DNA of 64,000 nucleotides from Carettochelys insculpta (GCF_033958435.1 NC_134138.1:176126798-176190797), one strand, 5' to 3'; positions 34,041 to 46,973 are shown, counted from the first letter of the stretch. Notes: generated by a model from the sequence alone, not told the origin. Numbers and translations are program-made.

Positions 34041-35787
34041 TACAGGATTAGGCACAGTAAGCAATGGACTAGCGTTCTGATGACCTCTGTTTCAGCCACT
34101 ACAATGCAGGCAATTTTTATACCCAAGTTCAACAGGTTTCCAGACCTGCATTTTCTTGTTTCTTACCTCTAGGTTTTATATTATACAGGTCCCTCCATAT
34201 TGCAACTGTTTTAGCGTCAATATTGAGCAAAGCACACAAGCTAAACATTGTTATGCAGTGCACAGACTTTAAATGCTGGCAGGCCAGCCACGACATTAGG
34301 AAGCTCAGCAATAAGCATTGTTTTGTCCTGAAACATCTAGCAAGTGAGCTGCCCGGGATTCCTTCCAGAACCCATTGAAGCCTCCTCTTTTTAAAATTTC
34401 CTCTTTATCAGATTCTTTTGTTTCTGTTACTTTGATACCGGTCCTAAATCCCTACTTGGTAACATTTGATGTTCATTATAACCATGTGGAGACTGACAGG
34501 GCTTTTGCATGAACTGCATTCATCAGCACCCTGAATCTTTGCTACATGAGTTCACCAATCCATTTTCTCTCCTTTGCTGTCTTGTGTGACCTGATACACT
34601 TAGAGAGTTTTCAAGTAACAAAGTTAAACTCTGCTTGCTGTTCACAAAAGCAAACATTTTTAAAGGCAACAGTATTATCCTAATAAAACTAGGCAAAAAA
34701 GGGAAGGAAACCCATAATTACAAAAAGAACTGACCCCTCCAATTAGACAAAAATAATTTAAATGAAATATAACAAATTGGACCAGTTCTACACCTTTAGC
34801 TTTATCTAATATACTGGAGGAATTACAGAGGACTGTAAGCTACCATGCCCGGTAGTCGTGCCCCTTAAAACATGGGCTGTTATAGGCTTAATAATTTTCT
34901 ATTTACTGGATCCCCCGTTTCTCTTCCTGCTGCTTGCAGAAGTGTTGGGAGATACTTTTGACCTTCTGAAACCTCCTCATGGTGCCGTTGGGTGACACAG
35001 CAACTGTGCCTCAGTTTCCCTCCTTTAATGGGCTGATCATCTAATCCATTTTGGCTTTTTAACATAACACTGGACCTTGGACCTAGTTGTTGGAAGTCCA
35101 TTCCCATAGCAGTGATAAACAATGGATATCATCAGCAGGACAATCACGTTACAGAAAGGGTGTGCAGTCCTTGCTCTCTTCAGTTATGGTTAATTTGTTC
35201 AAGGCTTTAATAAAACCTCTTGCTGGATTTGGCTGAGGAAACCCGGGTTGCCCACTCCTATGAGTTCTGGGCCAGTGTTTGGCACTATCCTGTCCCAAAT
35301 CTTTACTGTTTGTTGAGCATACTTCATATCATGCCTCTCTTGCTGTTGTTTCTCCTCTGCATCAAGTCCTGTGGTCCTCTCTTCCAGGAGGTCCAGCTTG
35401 TTGGATGGCTTCTTACCAGCTTGTGCTTGGTAGGTCCTGCTTTCAGTGGTTTTGCAGGCAGCCACCTGGAACCCTTTTATGCTTCCTGATCTCTCCCTTC
35501 AGGGCCTGTGCCAGGGGATAAGCTCTGGGTACAGCTCTCCTGTCTCAGTTCTTCCCTATTTGTGATGCAGTTCTTTCTTTATAGGAACCACCCAGTCTGG
35601 TTCATCCCATCCAAGTCTAATACTTAATTACCCATCTTCTCTCAATGTGCTGTAAAACAGGTAACAGGGATCTCCAGTGCCCCTTAGCCCTATTATTGCC
35701 AGCGTGGGGCTCACTACAAGCCACTACAAAGAGATTCCTGAAAGTCTTACAGCCAATGGGGCTCATTGCTGCTCAGCTAGACTCAGA
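34041..35787. other. unique DNA, no gene seen
   Basis: CTGTGCCTCAGTTTCCCTCC at 35007 resembles the MIR core but is too short to call. An 88-codon reverse frame at 35199-35465 is hydrophilic with no domain. Confidence 0.35.
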
Positions 35788-35815
35788 GGCCATGTTAGTC
35801 TGTAACTTTGCTAGC
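35788..35815. mobile_element. stub of a hammerhead-type element
   Basis: ACTCAGAGGCCATGTTAGTCTG resembles the outer end of family B (CAGAGGTAGCCGTGTTAGTC). Only about 28 bases remain. Confidence 0.35.
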
Positions 35816-35832
35816 TACAGCTCTGCTCAGAT

Positions 35833-36176
35833 AGGCTATGTCTACATGAGCCCCCACCCCCGCCTTTCAAAAGGAGGATGCTAATGAGATATTCTGGGAT
35901 AAGCTAATGAGGTGCTGCAATGAATATGCAGTGCCTCATTAGCATAATGGCAGCCACCGCACTTTGAAAGTGCCGCTTTCGATTGTGCGTGGCTCGTCTA
36001 TACGGGGTCCTTTTCGAAAGCACCCTGCATACTTGGAAATCCCTTTATTCCTAATGGGTTGTAGGAATAAGGGGATTTTGAAGTGTGTGAAGTCCTTTAG
36101 AAAAGGACCCCACATAGATGAGCCGCACGCAATCAAAAGCAGCACTTTCAAAGTGCTGTGACTGCCATTATGCAAC
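35833..36176. mobile_element. palindromic MITE related to 31309, right end lost
   Basis: It starts AGGCTATGTCTACATGAGC. Internal mirror pairs are GGGGTCCTTTTCGAAAGC and CCTTTAGAAAAGGACCCC, and GTGCCGCTTTCGATTGTGCG and CGCACGCAATCAAAAGCAGC, around a centre at about 36057. Blocks such as CACTTTGAAAGTGCCG and TTTATTCCTAATGGG parallel the 31309 element. The right arm stops near CATTATGCAAC, so it is truncated or never closed. Confidence 0.8.
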
Positions 36177-37484
36177 AGCCGGCAAATACTCTCGTCCAGT
36201 AACAGTCAGGTCCCCAGGGTACCAGATGAGAGAAGTTCAACCTGTACTAGACAATGCACCTGTCTCAGACTTTGTGATCAAAATAGCCAAGGCAAACAGC
36301 AGGTAGGGGATAGGGGTACATCTATCTGCAACATTGAGTCATATTGCTGCAAAAGGGAGAACTACACCTACTATTACAGTAAACTTATATAGGGCACTTA
36401 TCTGTATAGTGCTTTAGGTGCAAGTTATACCACACTGATGAGCATAGTACAAGAATCTATATCCAAGAGAATCTGCGTCTTCAGTATCCTTCAGACTTTA
36501 GAAGCCATTCTTGACTCCAACTCTTTATAGGCAAAGGCTTGTGTAGGGTGGAATGGGGAAGCCAGGAGTGAATCAGAAGACTAAATCACAACTCCAGGTG
36601 GAGGGCGGGAGAAGAGGAGTGGAGAATCTATGAGCTATCTCTGAAATGGAAATCTCAAAGACTTGTTTTAGTGTTCTGATAAAAGACAGTGTCTTGTACA
36701 CCCAGGCAGTGGACAGATGGAAATTAAAGCTGTAGCCAACAGGCACATCATCTTCTAGACAGATTACTCTGACTAAATTTGGGACTGTGTATCAATCTAT
36801 AGTTACCTACTGCTCATGAAAGGGGTACTGGAAATATTGTATACTGTATAATTTCTCTGTTCCCTGCTCTATCCCCCATTACATGTGCAGTAACTGGGCA
36901 GGAATATTGCTTCGAAGTGCTGCACAGATTGGGCTCAGTGTCACATTTGAATCTGCCTGAGAGCACACCAATGGAGTGCCATTCACTTCCTTCAGGTTTC
37001 CTGACTGCACATTGTAGATTGCAGGGCTGGGGCCATAGTGCTGACATATTTGGTATGTTCTATCAACAAAAAACAGATGTTAATGCTAAGGTTTTATTCA
37101 TGTGCAACTCTGGAAGTGAGGGGCAACAATTATTCAGCAAAGAAGTGGTTAGTTTGGTGTTTCCTCTAATCAGGATTATTTGCACAGATTATTATATGCA
37201 CAGATTTATGAATTTAACTTTGGCTGTAGCTAATAAGTATAAAGAAAAAAAGACAAAAACACGTCTCATATTTCTATTGGTACCAAATTATCCTATATTG
37301 CTATTTTCTATTGGGTATTCATGCTCTAATTATTAATCTATCATACATAGGTCATACTGTTTATTATCTATGAAAATTTATGGTGAAGTGTTGTAGTTGC
37401 AGAGCACTTTTTTAGGAGATTTCACAGTATTTTACATTTTAAATCAAGTCTCACTTTGGTGTATCAATTTGAAATAGACCAGTG
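36177..37484. other. unique DNA, no gene seen
   Basis: The 139-codon frame at 36917-37336 ends in low-complexity and hydrophobic residues and has no recognisable domain. Confidence 0.35.
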
Positions 37485-37545
37485 AACCTTTTGACCATTA
37501 TCCTGTCTCCAGTAATGGCCAATACCAGCTGCTTAGCTGCTTGAG
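37485..37545 (-). mobile_element. CR1 3' UTR scrap
   Basis: TATCCTGTCTCCAGTAATGG followed by CCAATACCAGCTGCTT is the reverse complement of the CR1 segment GGCCACTGTCGGAAGACAGG region. Very short and diverged. Confidence 0.5.
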
Positions 37546-40500
37546 AAGAAGGATTACACTCCTTTTAGATGGCAGTTATTCTCCTAGTTTAGGAGAGGCA
37601 CATACTTTTGGTTTGAAGGCCAGGTCTAAAAATCAAATCAAATAAGACCACTAATTCTACATTGAGCAATTTTGGGGTGTTCAGTTTGAGATACCTAGAA
37701 CTATAGCTCCTAATTATTTCAGTGAGAGCTGCAAGTCCTCCATGTCACTGACAAGCAGGCCCCAACAGGTCTCCAGTGGACACCCAAAACCAGTGCATGT
37801 CTGGGAAAATTTCAATTAAAGGCCAGAACCAAGCCCATTGGAGCAAATACTTAGAAGTCATATAGCATGTCAGTAGAGAGCGGGGAATTGAACTGAAGGT
37901 CGTGGTTCCCTTAAGAAATATATAACACACCTTGCCATACCTCTCTATATGCTCATTTCTGCTTCACATAAATACACACTATGTTTTGCTCATATTGTAG
38001 CAGACAGGAGTACAAGACTGACAAGTATTTAGGGGTGAAGTACTTTCGTATGCAAGCAATGTAAGGAAATAAAACAAAGCCTACAAGCTACAGGCATACA
38101 GATTAAGGCCTGTAAAATGTCAGGTCAATCAAACTTAAGGAGGCTTGAAATGTGACCCAGGAATTACCCTAGACCAGTAAATCTATAAGATTCCTGTAAA
38201 AAGAGTGATGCTCCAGACAAAATAAACCACAACGTACCCACCTAGATGATAAGCCACTTGAGTGCCTCAGAAATTCTGTTCTGACTACAGGCTACCATGG
38301 GAGCATGCTTGCATACAAATGTCAAAATGCTAAAGAGAATGAGGAGGATGAAGAACAACCTATGAAAAAATGCACACCCCAAATTTATGGGGTGTATAAG
38401 TCCAAATAAGTGAAAAGAAGGATGGAATCCTCATGGCCACAGCAGGATTAAAAGGCTTCTCTGGTATGGACAGGGCAGAAAGAGCCTGAAGGAAAATCTC
38501 ACTGAGAAGCTTCAGTCAGAACCACCTTTCTACTGATGGCTACCTGTTGAGAGCTCCACCAGGCTCTATAACACATGAGTTTGACGGCAGCAGCTATTGC
38601 ATTGGCTTTCTCAGGAGTTACATAAAATTGTAACCCTAGTTATCTGCTTAGTGAAACTTAGAGCATAGACAAGGCTTCCAACTAGTGACTGTGTGTGTAG
38701 TCACAGGTTTTGTTCTTTAGATTTGGAGGCTTTAGGGAAACCCAAAGGGAGATTTTCACCCGGTTGCTCTTAAAACTGCAGAAAATACAGAAGAATTAAC
38801 ACAGAACCATGAATTGAAACAACAAGTTTACAAAATAAATTGTCATAAGAATCACACAATCCACAGAATGAACACAAGATTCTACTTATGCTCCTATGAG
38901 ATATGTGGTAACGCATTCTTAAAATGAGTGGACTCAGTAGCATTTGCTCTCTATCACTCAATCACCACTAAGTTATGGTGGCAGATTTCACTTTGCTTTC
39001 TCCATAATATCTGCATTTATCCCTAGATTGTATGAGGAAAAAATATGGAGAAGCCTAAAGAGCTTGTATTGTGAGTTATGCATCTCCCCACAACAGGTCT
39101 CCAAAGGAAGCAAGCTGTTCCCTCCAGTAAGATGTGCAGGACCTATACTTAACTCAGGCAGACTCATTGCAGTCTTAACAAAATAGGTATGTTAAGTTGC
39201 AATGGTTCACTAGTGAAGTGTAGGATCAATAAAAGGCTCAACCTCAAACCTTGCCTGAAGTACAGATACAACAGGGTAATGAGATCCACAGCTGCTGGTT
39301 GCCAAATCACAGATTCAAAGAACCACCAGAGGTGTGTCCACAAAAACATCTAGCCTCATTTCAGTATGCCAACTCCTGTGTTCTTTTGCATAGGCAGAAC
39401 AATCGTCAATTTCGATTCTCAGTGCACTTTTTAATGCATGCTCTTCAATCAGCGGTTGGAAATTTTCACTGACTTTGGTGTGAACTTCTTACATGGAACA
39501 AAGACATGCCCACAAAAAAAAAGCAATTCAAGTACAGTAATCCAAACAAACACTATAATTAGTGGCCATGGTGTTGTAAAGAGATAATATATTGTAGTTT
39601 GATTCTGGTCTCTCTACTGCACCCTTTTTGCTAGTAAATCTAAATACTTGCATATTCTTTTCAGCATTTAGGCTAGACTGTACCTTTAAGTACCATGCTG
39701 AGCAAGAGATGGTAAATATGATACACTCTCCCAGGAAACACTGTACCACTGGGTCCCCCTTCTGAAGTTCATCTCCTCCAGTGCTTCCCTCTTGCACTGG
39801 CACAGCACTTTACAGAGTATAAATGTACTCCTCCTGTGGCTTCTTGTACAGCAGTCTCTGCTAGATGGTACACAGGGTGGGCAGAACCATAGCTCTTCAA
39901 CCCCTCTTCGACCACCAGATTCTAATATTGGACACACAGCCTCAGCAAGGTAGGGCTGGAATTTCTATTCAGAACTACAGCCAGGCCAGTCATACAAGAC
40001 AAGGCAACAAAGATAGCTTCTGATAAGTTCTTATCACAATAGTCAATGAAGTCATTACTTATGGCTAGATTTCATACCAAGCAGCACCTTATAATGGGAG
40101 CCATTGGAATCAATGGGGCTAATTCAGAGACCAGTTAATCATTGCCCTGGCAACTTATACAGCCATTTACAACAGTGTCAGGTGGACACACAGAGCCACC
40201 AATCAAAGCAGTAGGGTAGCCAAGTACAAGGCCAAATGCAGGGCAGTCATAAATCAGGAACCCTTGAGTTAACAGACGCTTCAGGAGTTTGTTGCATTAA
40301 TAAAATCAATACCAGCAATCCACAGCACTGAAGAGAGTTCCCAGTCTTTTTTTAAGTCTCAGATCACAATATTGACTTTGGTACCCCAGGAGGAAAAAAT
40401 AACTCGAATTTCAAATAAGATGGAAACTCACTAACATGATTTCAAGTTGGCGACAGCACCCTTCTTCTCTTCCTTCCTCCCCCAGATCGTGTGCTATAAA

Positions 40501-42270
40501 ATACCAGCAGGTGTCTGGAAACCTTACTCTGAATATCACACAAAGCTTGTTGACAGAAATCTTTGGCAGATGGTATGTAAGTGGAAGGGAGGATGAGCTA
40601 AAGTTTTTGCGCTAACAACCAGTTAAAAGTAAATCAATGTATGGAAAATTCAGGATGCCAACAATTTTTCTCATTAGCCATACACAACACCTACAAGCAC
40701 TAACCTGCACCAAGGGCATGCTGCCAGCAGATGAATACCCTAGATTAGTGCATTTAACAGAGCAATGGGTATGCAGTCCTGCATATGGAATGCTGAGAGA
40801 GTTAGAAGTGGGGCAACTTCACTAGCAGGCTGTGAAAGAAGCTGACCCCATAACCCTCCTGTTAATCTTGGCAAGGAGGCCGACCTTACAAGTCACTGAT
40901 ACACAGAACTCCCATGGACTTCACAAAGCAGGCAAAACCAGGCCCATAGTTTTAATAAGACCAACATTTTAGGCTCTTAAAGAAGCCATATTAGTCTCAG
41001 ATCCTGGGATCACCAAACAAAAGATGATACATTTTGGTTCATGGTGTTCCTTTCGGGCCTTATCCCCACACATCCAGCTCACACAGAATACCCAGAAATT
41101 ATTGTAGGATGTCTAGATGAAGCTGGCTTGCGGACTGAACCATTGTCTTCTCTGAGCTGGAGTATTCAATGAACCAACCAATGATAATCAAGAAATAGGC
41201 CAGTTCCAGGAAAACATCAAAAGGAGGCTTCTTTCAGCTGAGGAGCAACACCTACTTGGTCTTCTTCAAACTACAGCTTCCATTTATCAAAATATTGGCT
41301 TTTCTATCCTCAGGCTCTGCCTGTTTTCCAACCATCAGGAGCTTGCTATCCTCAGGATCAAAGATCTTATTGCTCTACTCCAAGTGGAAACCTCTAGTGG
41401 GAAGTGACTCATTTAGGTAGGTGGAAGCCCTATCCCCCATGGTAGCTTCTGAGGGTGCTTCTTAGGCACCTTCACACTTTTTAGGCTTTTTATCTCATAT
41501 CAGACTGCCCCTCCACCATGTGTGTTTTGTTTGTGTGTGTGTAGGGGAGGGCTATAAATCTATTCACATTCAGAAAGGCACAACCAAAATGGGGTCTGAA
41601 TCGACGTACTCTTCCTCCTCATTTCCTTATCATGTTCATTCCCATTTTCAGGCATAGTCATCACCTGGGCTAGATGGAGCTCCCTAACATCTTGTTTTCT
41701 CCTTCTGAAATTCTCCCTGGTCATCATTTTTCACTATCATCTCCCACAAGCAGGGGAAATTTGAAGAGTCAGCAAGGTATATACAAAAGAACAACAAGAG
41801 AAGCAGACTAAGAAAGAGGGGCAGGTGGGAGGAAAACACACAGGAAGGTGGAAAGGAAATAGGGAAAAACATACAGAGACATGATGATGAGGGCAACAGT
41901 GACAGCAACAGCAGAATTGTTAGCCCCTCCCACTATTGCCAAGCACAATTTCCCATTCCAAAATGGAGACTCAAGCAAATAAAGGGAGGAGAAACTGCTG
42001 CCTTTGGACACTGTTGACCTCAATGGGCTGTGGATCAGGATCTTTCTAAAAACAAAAACAAAAAAAAACCTATAAAATACTACAAGCAACATTCTTATAC
42101 TTGCCTGATTTATTTTCTATTTACCTTGTGTAGTTTTCAAGGAGGTTAGGTTCATCAATGGATATTAGTCAGGATAAGTAGGAGTTGTGTCTCTAGCCTC
42201 TGTTTGTTGGAGGTTGGAAAGGGATGTCAGGTGACTTACCTGTTACCTTCTTCTGGGACATCAAAGCATT
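37546..42270. other. unique DNA, no gene seen
   Basis: No open frame with a recognisable domain and no clear element ends over nearly 4.7 kb. A weak hammerhead-element-like piece (GAAGCCATATTAGTCTC) lies at 40985. Confidence 0.4.
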
Positions 42271-42271
42271 G

Positions 42272-42346
42272 GACTCTGTCGGAAGACAGGATACCAGACT
42301 AGATGGATCTTTAGTCTGACCCAGTTTGTCCATTCTTATGTTCATT
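42272..42346 (+). mobile_element. CR1 3' terminal fragment
   Basis: GGACTCTGTCGGAAGACAGG through AGATGGATCTTTAGTCTGACC and CATTCTTATGTTCAT is the terminal 75 bases of the CR1 3' UTR. Confidence 0.85.
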
Positions 42347-42730
42347 GAAGAAAATGTTTCCAAGAGCATCTGGCTTTTGGCTATTGGATAGAATGCCAGC
42401 TTCCAATGAAACAACTTCAGTGAGTTGGCTAGTATCTCATTGCCCAACGGAAATTCATATTGCTAGTACCTCACCACTGTATTTAAGCCAGAGTAATATT
42501 CTAGCTTCAAAACAGTACATTACTATGGACCCAATTTTCCCACACTAATTCAAGTTAGGAAGTTGCTTGCTCCGTAGCTAGATCTAATGAAACCAATATA
42601 TCTACTTGTGAAACTATGTACTATTCAATCCAAGTACGTCTGGCCGAATCCAACCCTCACTATATTTTGAAATGGCATGCAATTTACTAGAATACCGAGT
42701 ACAAGGCAGGAAATATAAGTCCAACAAACT

Positions 42731-42779
42731 TAGTAACAGAGAGGTTGCTGTGTCAGTCTGTACTCTAACAAAACAAAGC
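42731..42779 (-). mobile_element. fragment of hammerhead-type element, family A
   Basis: AGTAACAGAGAGGTTGCTG and GTCAGTCTGTACTCTAAC, followed by AAAACAAAG, match the outer end of the family A copies at 26999 and 61996. The ribozyme half is absent. Confidence 0.7.
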
Positions 42780-43397
42780 CTCAGAAATTTAGCTTTTTCA
42801 GTGGTCACACGGTACATCAGTACATTTATCATGTGTTTTTTCAGAAACCTAATCAGAAAAATGGACAGTTTCATTTATAGCAGTTTACAATTCACCTCAT
42901 AATTTAGTAGTGCTAATGAGAAACAGACATGCCACACTTCCTCTCCCCTGCCTCACCCCAGCAATTAATTCACTTGGCTACAGTCCTTGGACTGGGGAGT
43001 AACAGGGGAAGCAAAGAAATGCACTGCAGTCTCATCACAACCATTTTAGCACGTATCAGAGCTGTTGTAACTGACATGTAAAATACATTATACCTTTTCC
43101 ATTCTACGATTTGTTAACAATTAGTCAGCTCACATTCAGCATCGTGGAGAGCTGCTGTGGGAATTGCTCACAACTGTTATTTTGTTCAGTTAAGCTCCCC
43201 GTCACCATTTGCTTTCATGTTTTGCCAATATGACAACTGTCTTTTCAAAAAAAGTTCCAGCTTTCATAATAGATTTGAAAAAGAATGGAACCATTCTCTT
43301 TCTCCCTGACAAATGCAATAAGTTTGACAGATGCCAGTGGATTGCATTTCAAAAAATCTCCTCTGAGACAGCGAAGCATTATTCAGAGTTTTCAGGA
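42780..43397. other. unique DNA, no gene seen
   Basis: Nothing recognised. Confidence 0.3.
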
Positions 43398-43512
43398 AGG
43401 TAAATCAGGGCACAGAAAGGTCAGGTGATGTGCTTAAGGCTAGCTAGCAGGTCTGTGGCAGAGCCAGGAATAACATGCAGATCTCTTCACTCCAACTCCT
43501 GGACCAGACAAT
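43398..43512 (-). mobile_element. MIR-type SINE relic
   Basis: GGGCACAGAAAGGTCAGGTG, AGGCTAGCTAGCAGGTC and GTGGCAGAGCCAGGAATAAC are the reverse complement of the MIR/CORE-SINE central region. It is an ancient tRNA-derived SINE. The outer parts are lost. Confidence 0.8.
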
Positions 43513-43563
43513 ACCTCCTTTACAGAGGCCTGACTGTGCCTCTTGAGAGCCCTTGAGGTAAGG

Positions 43564-43867
43564 CAGTGGTTCCCAACCAGGGGTCCATGGAGCCTTGGGG
43601 ATCCACAGGGGTATTGCAAGGAGTCGGTGGGGGGAAGATAAATAAAAATGATCAAAGAAAATAATTTTTAAATAACTTGGAAAGTTACAATCATTACTGT
43701 AAAGTAAATATCCTCCTACAGTGTTATTAATTGCTTTCTGAAAATCTATGTTATGGTTTTCTTTTTCATTTAATGAAGAGTACATAGCTGCTAGACTTGG
43801 CTTTAATGCGGGTCGGTGGGGTGAGGTGATTGGGGATCTGCACAAGTGAAAGGGCTGGGAACCACTG
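43564..43867. mobile_element. hAT-type MITE with 8-bp TSD
   Basis: It begins CAGTGGTTCCCAACCAGG and ends GGCTGGGAACCACTG, a classic hAT inverted repeat. The flanking octamers AGGTAAGG (43556-43563) and AGTTAAGG (43868-43875) match at seven of eight bases, as expected for the superfamily. The AT-rich interior is non-coding. It sits 50 bases from a MIR relic. Confidence 0.92.
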
Positions 43868-43875
43868 AGTTAAGG

Positions 43876-44379
43876 TATTCTATGTGAACAATTCCCCTCA
43901 TCCACAGGAAGCTGGGGTCTCCACATGGCACCTCCTCTCCTTCCCCTAAGCCTGCAGAGGGTGCTTACACACTCCAGCTCATGTATGGGAAACTGTGGCA
44001 ACATTATCCCTACTCCAGGCACACGGAAGATACTTAGAATAAGTTAAAAATACCCTGGGTGTGTATTACCAGCCATGGATCCCCTGCTGCATATCCAGGA
44101 ATCTCAGAAATTATGTTGGCCAAAGAGAGTCTTTGGCATTGCCAAGCTTAGAGGTGACTTTTCTTTGGGTGGACTACGTACACTCTGACAGGTTATTGCA
44201 GAAGACTATCTAAAGAAGTCTCAGGAAGATGTTCATGCAAAACGCGGATTTTGTTTAGCACACACAGAGAACCTGAACCAACAAGAGCATGCTTGGTACT
44301 GGAATAAGGCTCTCTCTTGAAATATTATCAAGTTTAGCATTTCACAGTTGATTTTTAACTCACTGCAGTACTACATAGG
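43876..44379. other. unique DNA, no gene seen
   Basis: Nothing recognised. Confidence 0.3.
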
Positions 44380-44381
44380 TA

Positions 44382-44976
44382 CACTCATCCCTCACTAGAT
44401 GAGCACAATTGTTTCCCAACTTTCTGCTCGTAGGCAAAAACTCATAAGAGGGACACTAAATTCCCATTAAAATACGTGTAAAAGTCTCTGATTGGTTCCA
44501 AGTGCTCAGAGTGTCAGTAGGTGGTGCTGCTTTTGAAAGATAAGTGAACCTGGAGTTGGGAGGGGGTTAAAAGCTGGGGGCAGTTTCGGGCCATGAATGA
44601 GAGGGAGGGTTAAAACATGGTCGTGGGTTGGGTCCATGGGGGGGCGGGGTTCAGGCTGCTGCATGTTGAGTCTGTGGAGCCGGCAAGGGGGTTAAGGCTG
44701 TGACGGTTTAGGTGCACGGAGTTGGTGGAGGGGGTTAAGGCTGCAGCGGTTCGGGGTCTGCTGAACTGGCGAGGGTGGGGATAGATTTCAGCAGTTTAGC
44801 TCTGCAGGGCCAGTGGGCGGGGGGAATCAAGCTGTGGCAGATTGGAGCTGTGAGGAGGGGGTAAGGCTCATATTAGTGAAGGAGTTCACTTGTCCAGTGT
44901 ACAAAAGGTAGGTATGTGTGTCCCTCGTTTTACTGAGTACTCATAAATAAAGTACTCATTTAATGAGGGATGAGTG
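44382..44976. mobile_element. Tc1/mariner (pogo/Tigger-like) MITE, TA target site, GC-rich core
   Basis: The ends CACTCATCCCTCACTAGATG and TTAATGAGGGATGAGTG are inverted repeats flanked by TA at 44380-44381 and 44977-44978. The AT-rich shoulders (CTCATAAGAGGGACAC, CTCGTTTTACTGAGTACTC) resemble Tigger-type ends. The centre, 44550-44870, is unlike them: G-rich and built from a loose ~60-bp unit containing GGGGTTAAGGCTG, GCGGTTTAGGTG and GGAGTTGG. No transposase is left. Confidence 0.8.
44555..44870 (+). repeat. diverged ~60-bp minisatellite inside the Tigger-like element
   Basis: Recurring GGGGTTAAGGCTG or GGGTTAAAAC, GCAGTTTCGGG or GCGGTTCGGG, and GTCTGTGGAGCCGGC or GTCTGCTGAACTGGC at roughly 55-65-base spacing. 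Units are imperfect. Confidence 0.65.
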
Positions 44977-44978
44977 TA

Positions 44979-46164
44979 GTTTATTTGCTTTGTTTCAGCC
45001 TTATTGTTGGCTCCAAAGAGCATTAAAGTAATGGTGATTACCAAGCAATTTTGGGAAAAATATACCTTAAGTTCTACCGTCACCTCCTTGGTGAAACATC
45101 AATGTTGCAAGGGTCTGCAGTCCCTTAAAACAGAGGAGGCAGTGTAGTCTAGAGAACAGGGCATGTGGAGAGAATTCAATAAGTGAAGCAATGGAAAATA
45201 AAGCCAAAGAAACTAGGGGAATGGAAGAGAGAGGGGTTCTAAAAAGCTTTTTCTAGGCATTTAAGCCATGGACATAATAATTCATGAGCCATTGTACACT
45301 GTGAAGACTTGGGATGGTACGGCAAATAATAGGCTGGAAATCGATAAAACCAATTTCCACCACATGTTAATATATCTCAGGCACAGGGCCATGAGTTTAT
45401 GTTGGATTGTATCATTCTGTATATTAAATCAGTAACTGTATCCAAGCCACCAAGAATTCTATGCCTTATATTAGAAGTTGGGGGGGGGGTGGAGATTAAG
45501 ACACTAATCCTCTTCCTGCATCAGTTTTACACACATGCAATGCAGCTGAATTCTTGATTCACACAGATGTACGTTAGATGGGATATGACTTTCTCTTAAG
45601 TATAGGAGTATCTTAATGGCATTGTGCCAAGTTAGGTACTTAAAATACTGTATTTGAATAGTTCAGGAAGTTTGTCTTCAAACACTCTCTCTTTATGCAT
45701 AATAATAGACATGGACCTAAAAATGCTTTCAAACAACTGGATAATGAGCACTGTTAACCACTAATTGCTGAACGAGCTGCAACAGAAAACAGGAATCCTG
45801 AACTTACAAAGGAAGTGAGCATGTGAAAAAAATAAAGCTATTTATACTTATAGGGCATATATGTTCATACAAGAGTGATATTGATTTATTTCATTTAGAT
45901 GCACGCACGCACACACGTCTTTGCGTGCACACGCACATGCGCGCACACACACACACACACACACAAAAGAGTGCTCCTATCCTTTCACACTTTATATAAT
46001 ACTCTGCACCTATATTGCTGGTGATTTGCTGTAAGCTAATACTAACAGGTCGAATACACGTTATTACAATTTGGCCTAGGTGTACATCAGAATTTTATCC
46101 TTCATTTGAAAGTATGTGAATTCCTGGCTCTTGTGCAGCTCTACTTCTCGTTTCTGTCTAGGAA
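44979..46164. other. unique DNA, no gene seen
   Basis: Contains a G10 run at 45480-45489 and an AC-rich microsatellite annotated separately. Confidence 0.4.
45901..45964 (+). repeat. AC/GC-rich alternating purine-pyrimidine microsatellite
   Basis: Alternating CA, CG and TG dinucleotides end in a pure (AC) run from about 45943. Long alternating purine-pyrimidine tracts can adopt left-handed DNA, which is a known property and not shown here. Confidence 0.9.
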
Positions 46165-46276
46165 GACAAGGTCTCATGGAGCAAGCAGTGGATTGGAACT
46201 CATGAGATCAGATTTCCCGTTCCTGCTCCTAGTAGTGACCTCATGGGTGACCTCAAGCAAAACGGTTAACCTCTCT
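46165..46276 (+). mobile_element. MIR-type SINE relic
   Basis: GCAAGCAGTGGATTGGAAC, TTCCTGCTCCTAGTAGTGACC, GGGTGACCTCAAGCAAAAC and GGTTAACCTCTCT follow the MIR core order (TTCCTGGCTCTGCC, GTGTGACCTTGGGCAAG, TTAACCTCTCTG). The 3' half is cut by the MITE that starts at about 46277. Confidence 0.75.
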
Positions 46277-46973
46277 AAGTCTACACTACAGAATTATTTC
46301 AAAATAACCGCTATTACATCAAAATAACTTTGAGAGCACCTACACTATGTACATGCTATTTTGGAATAAATTCAAAATAGTGGGTGCCTTATTTCAAAAA
46401 TCACTACAACTCATTGCAGGAGGAATAATGCTCGTTTTGAAATAGCTACTTTGAAGCAGGTGCTGTTAAAACACAGATTACTACTATTTTGAAATGAGCC
46501 ACAATGACATCCAATGGCACTATTTCAAAATTGCACTGTGTCCCCACAGCTGTGTCTACACGTGCACGCTACTTCGAAGTAGCGGCACTAACTTCGAAAT
46601 AGCCCCCGTCGCGGCTACATGCGTCGGGCGCTATTTCGAAGTTAACTTCGACGTTAGGCGGCGAGACGTCGAAGTCGCTAACCCCATGAGGGGATAGGAA
46701 TAGCGCCCTACTTCGACGTTCAACGTCGAAGTAGGGACCGTGTAGTCGTTGCGCGTCCCGCAACGTCGAAATTGCCGGGTCCCCCATGGCGGCCATCAGC
46801 TGAGGGGTTGAGAGACGCTCTCTCCAGCCCCTCAGCTCCATGGTGGCCGCATGGAGCGGCCCCTTAAAGGTCCCCTCCCCCTCCCTTCCTGTGCAGGAAG
46901 CTGAGGGATCGTGCAGGCGGCAGCGTACACACGCGGCCAGCCTGCACCTCCCTCAGCCCCCCACCCAGCTACG

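Noticed and set aside
35007..35030. MIR-like TGCCTCAGTTTCCC box
   Set aside because: Only about 20 bases match; flanks do not follow the MIR order, so it is too short to call.
35199..35465. 88-codon hydrophilic reverse frame as a possible gag-like piece
   Set aside because: No recognisable motif and no LTR pair or primer-binding site nearby.
40985..41060. Possible third family of hammerhead-type elements (GAAGCCATATTAGTCTC)
   Set aside because: Only the outer-end-like motif is present and no CTGATGA or GAAA core is found.
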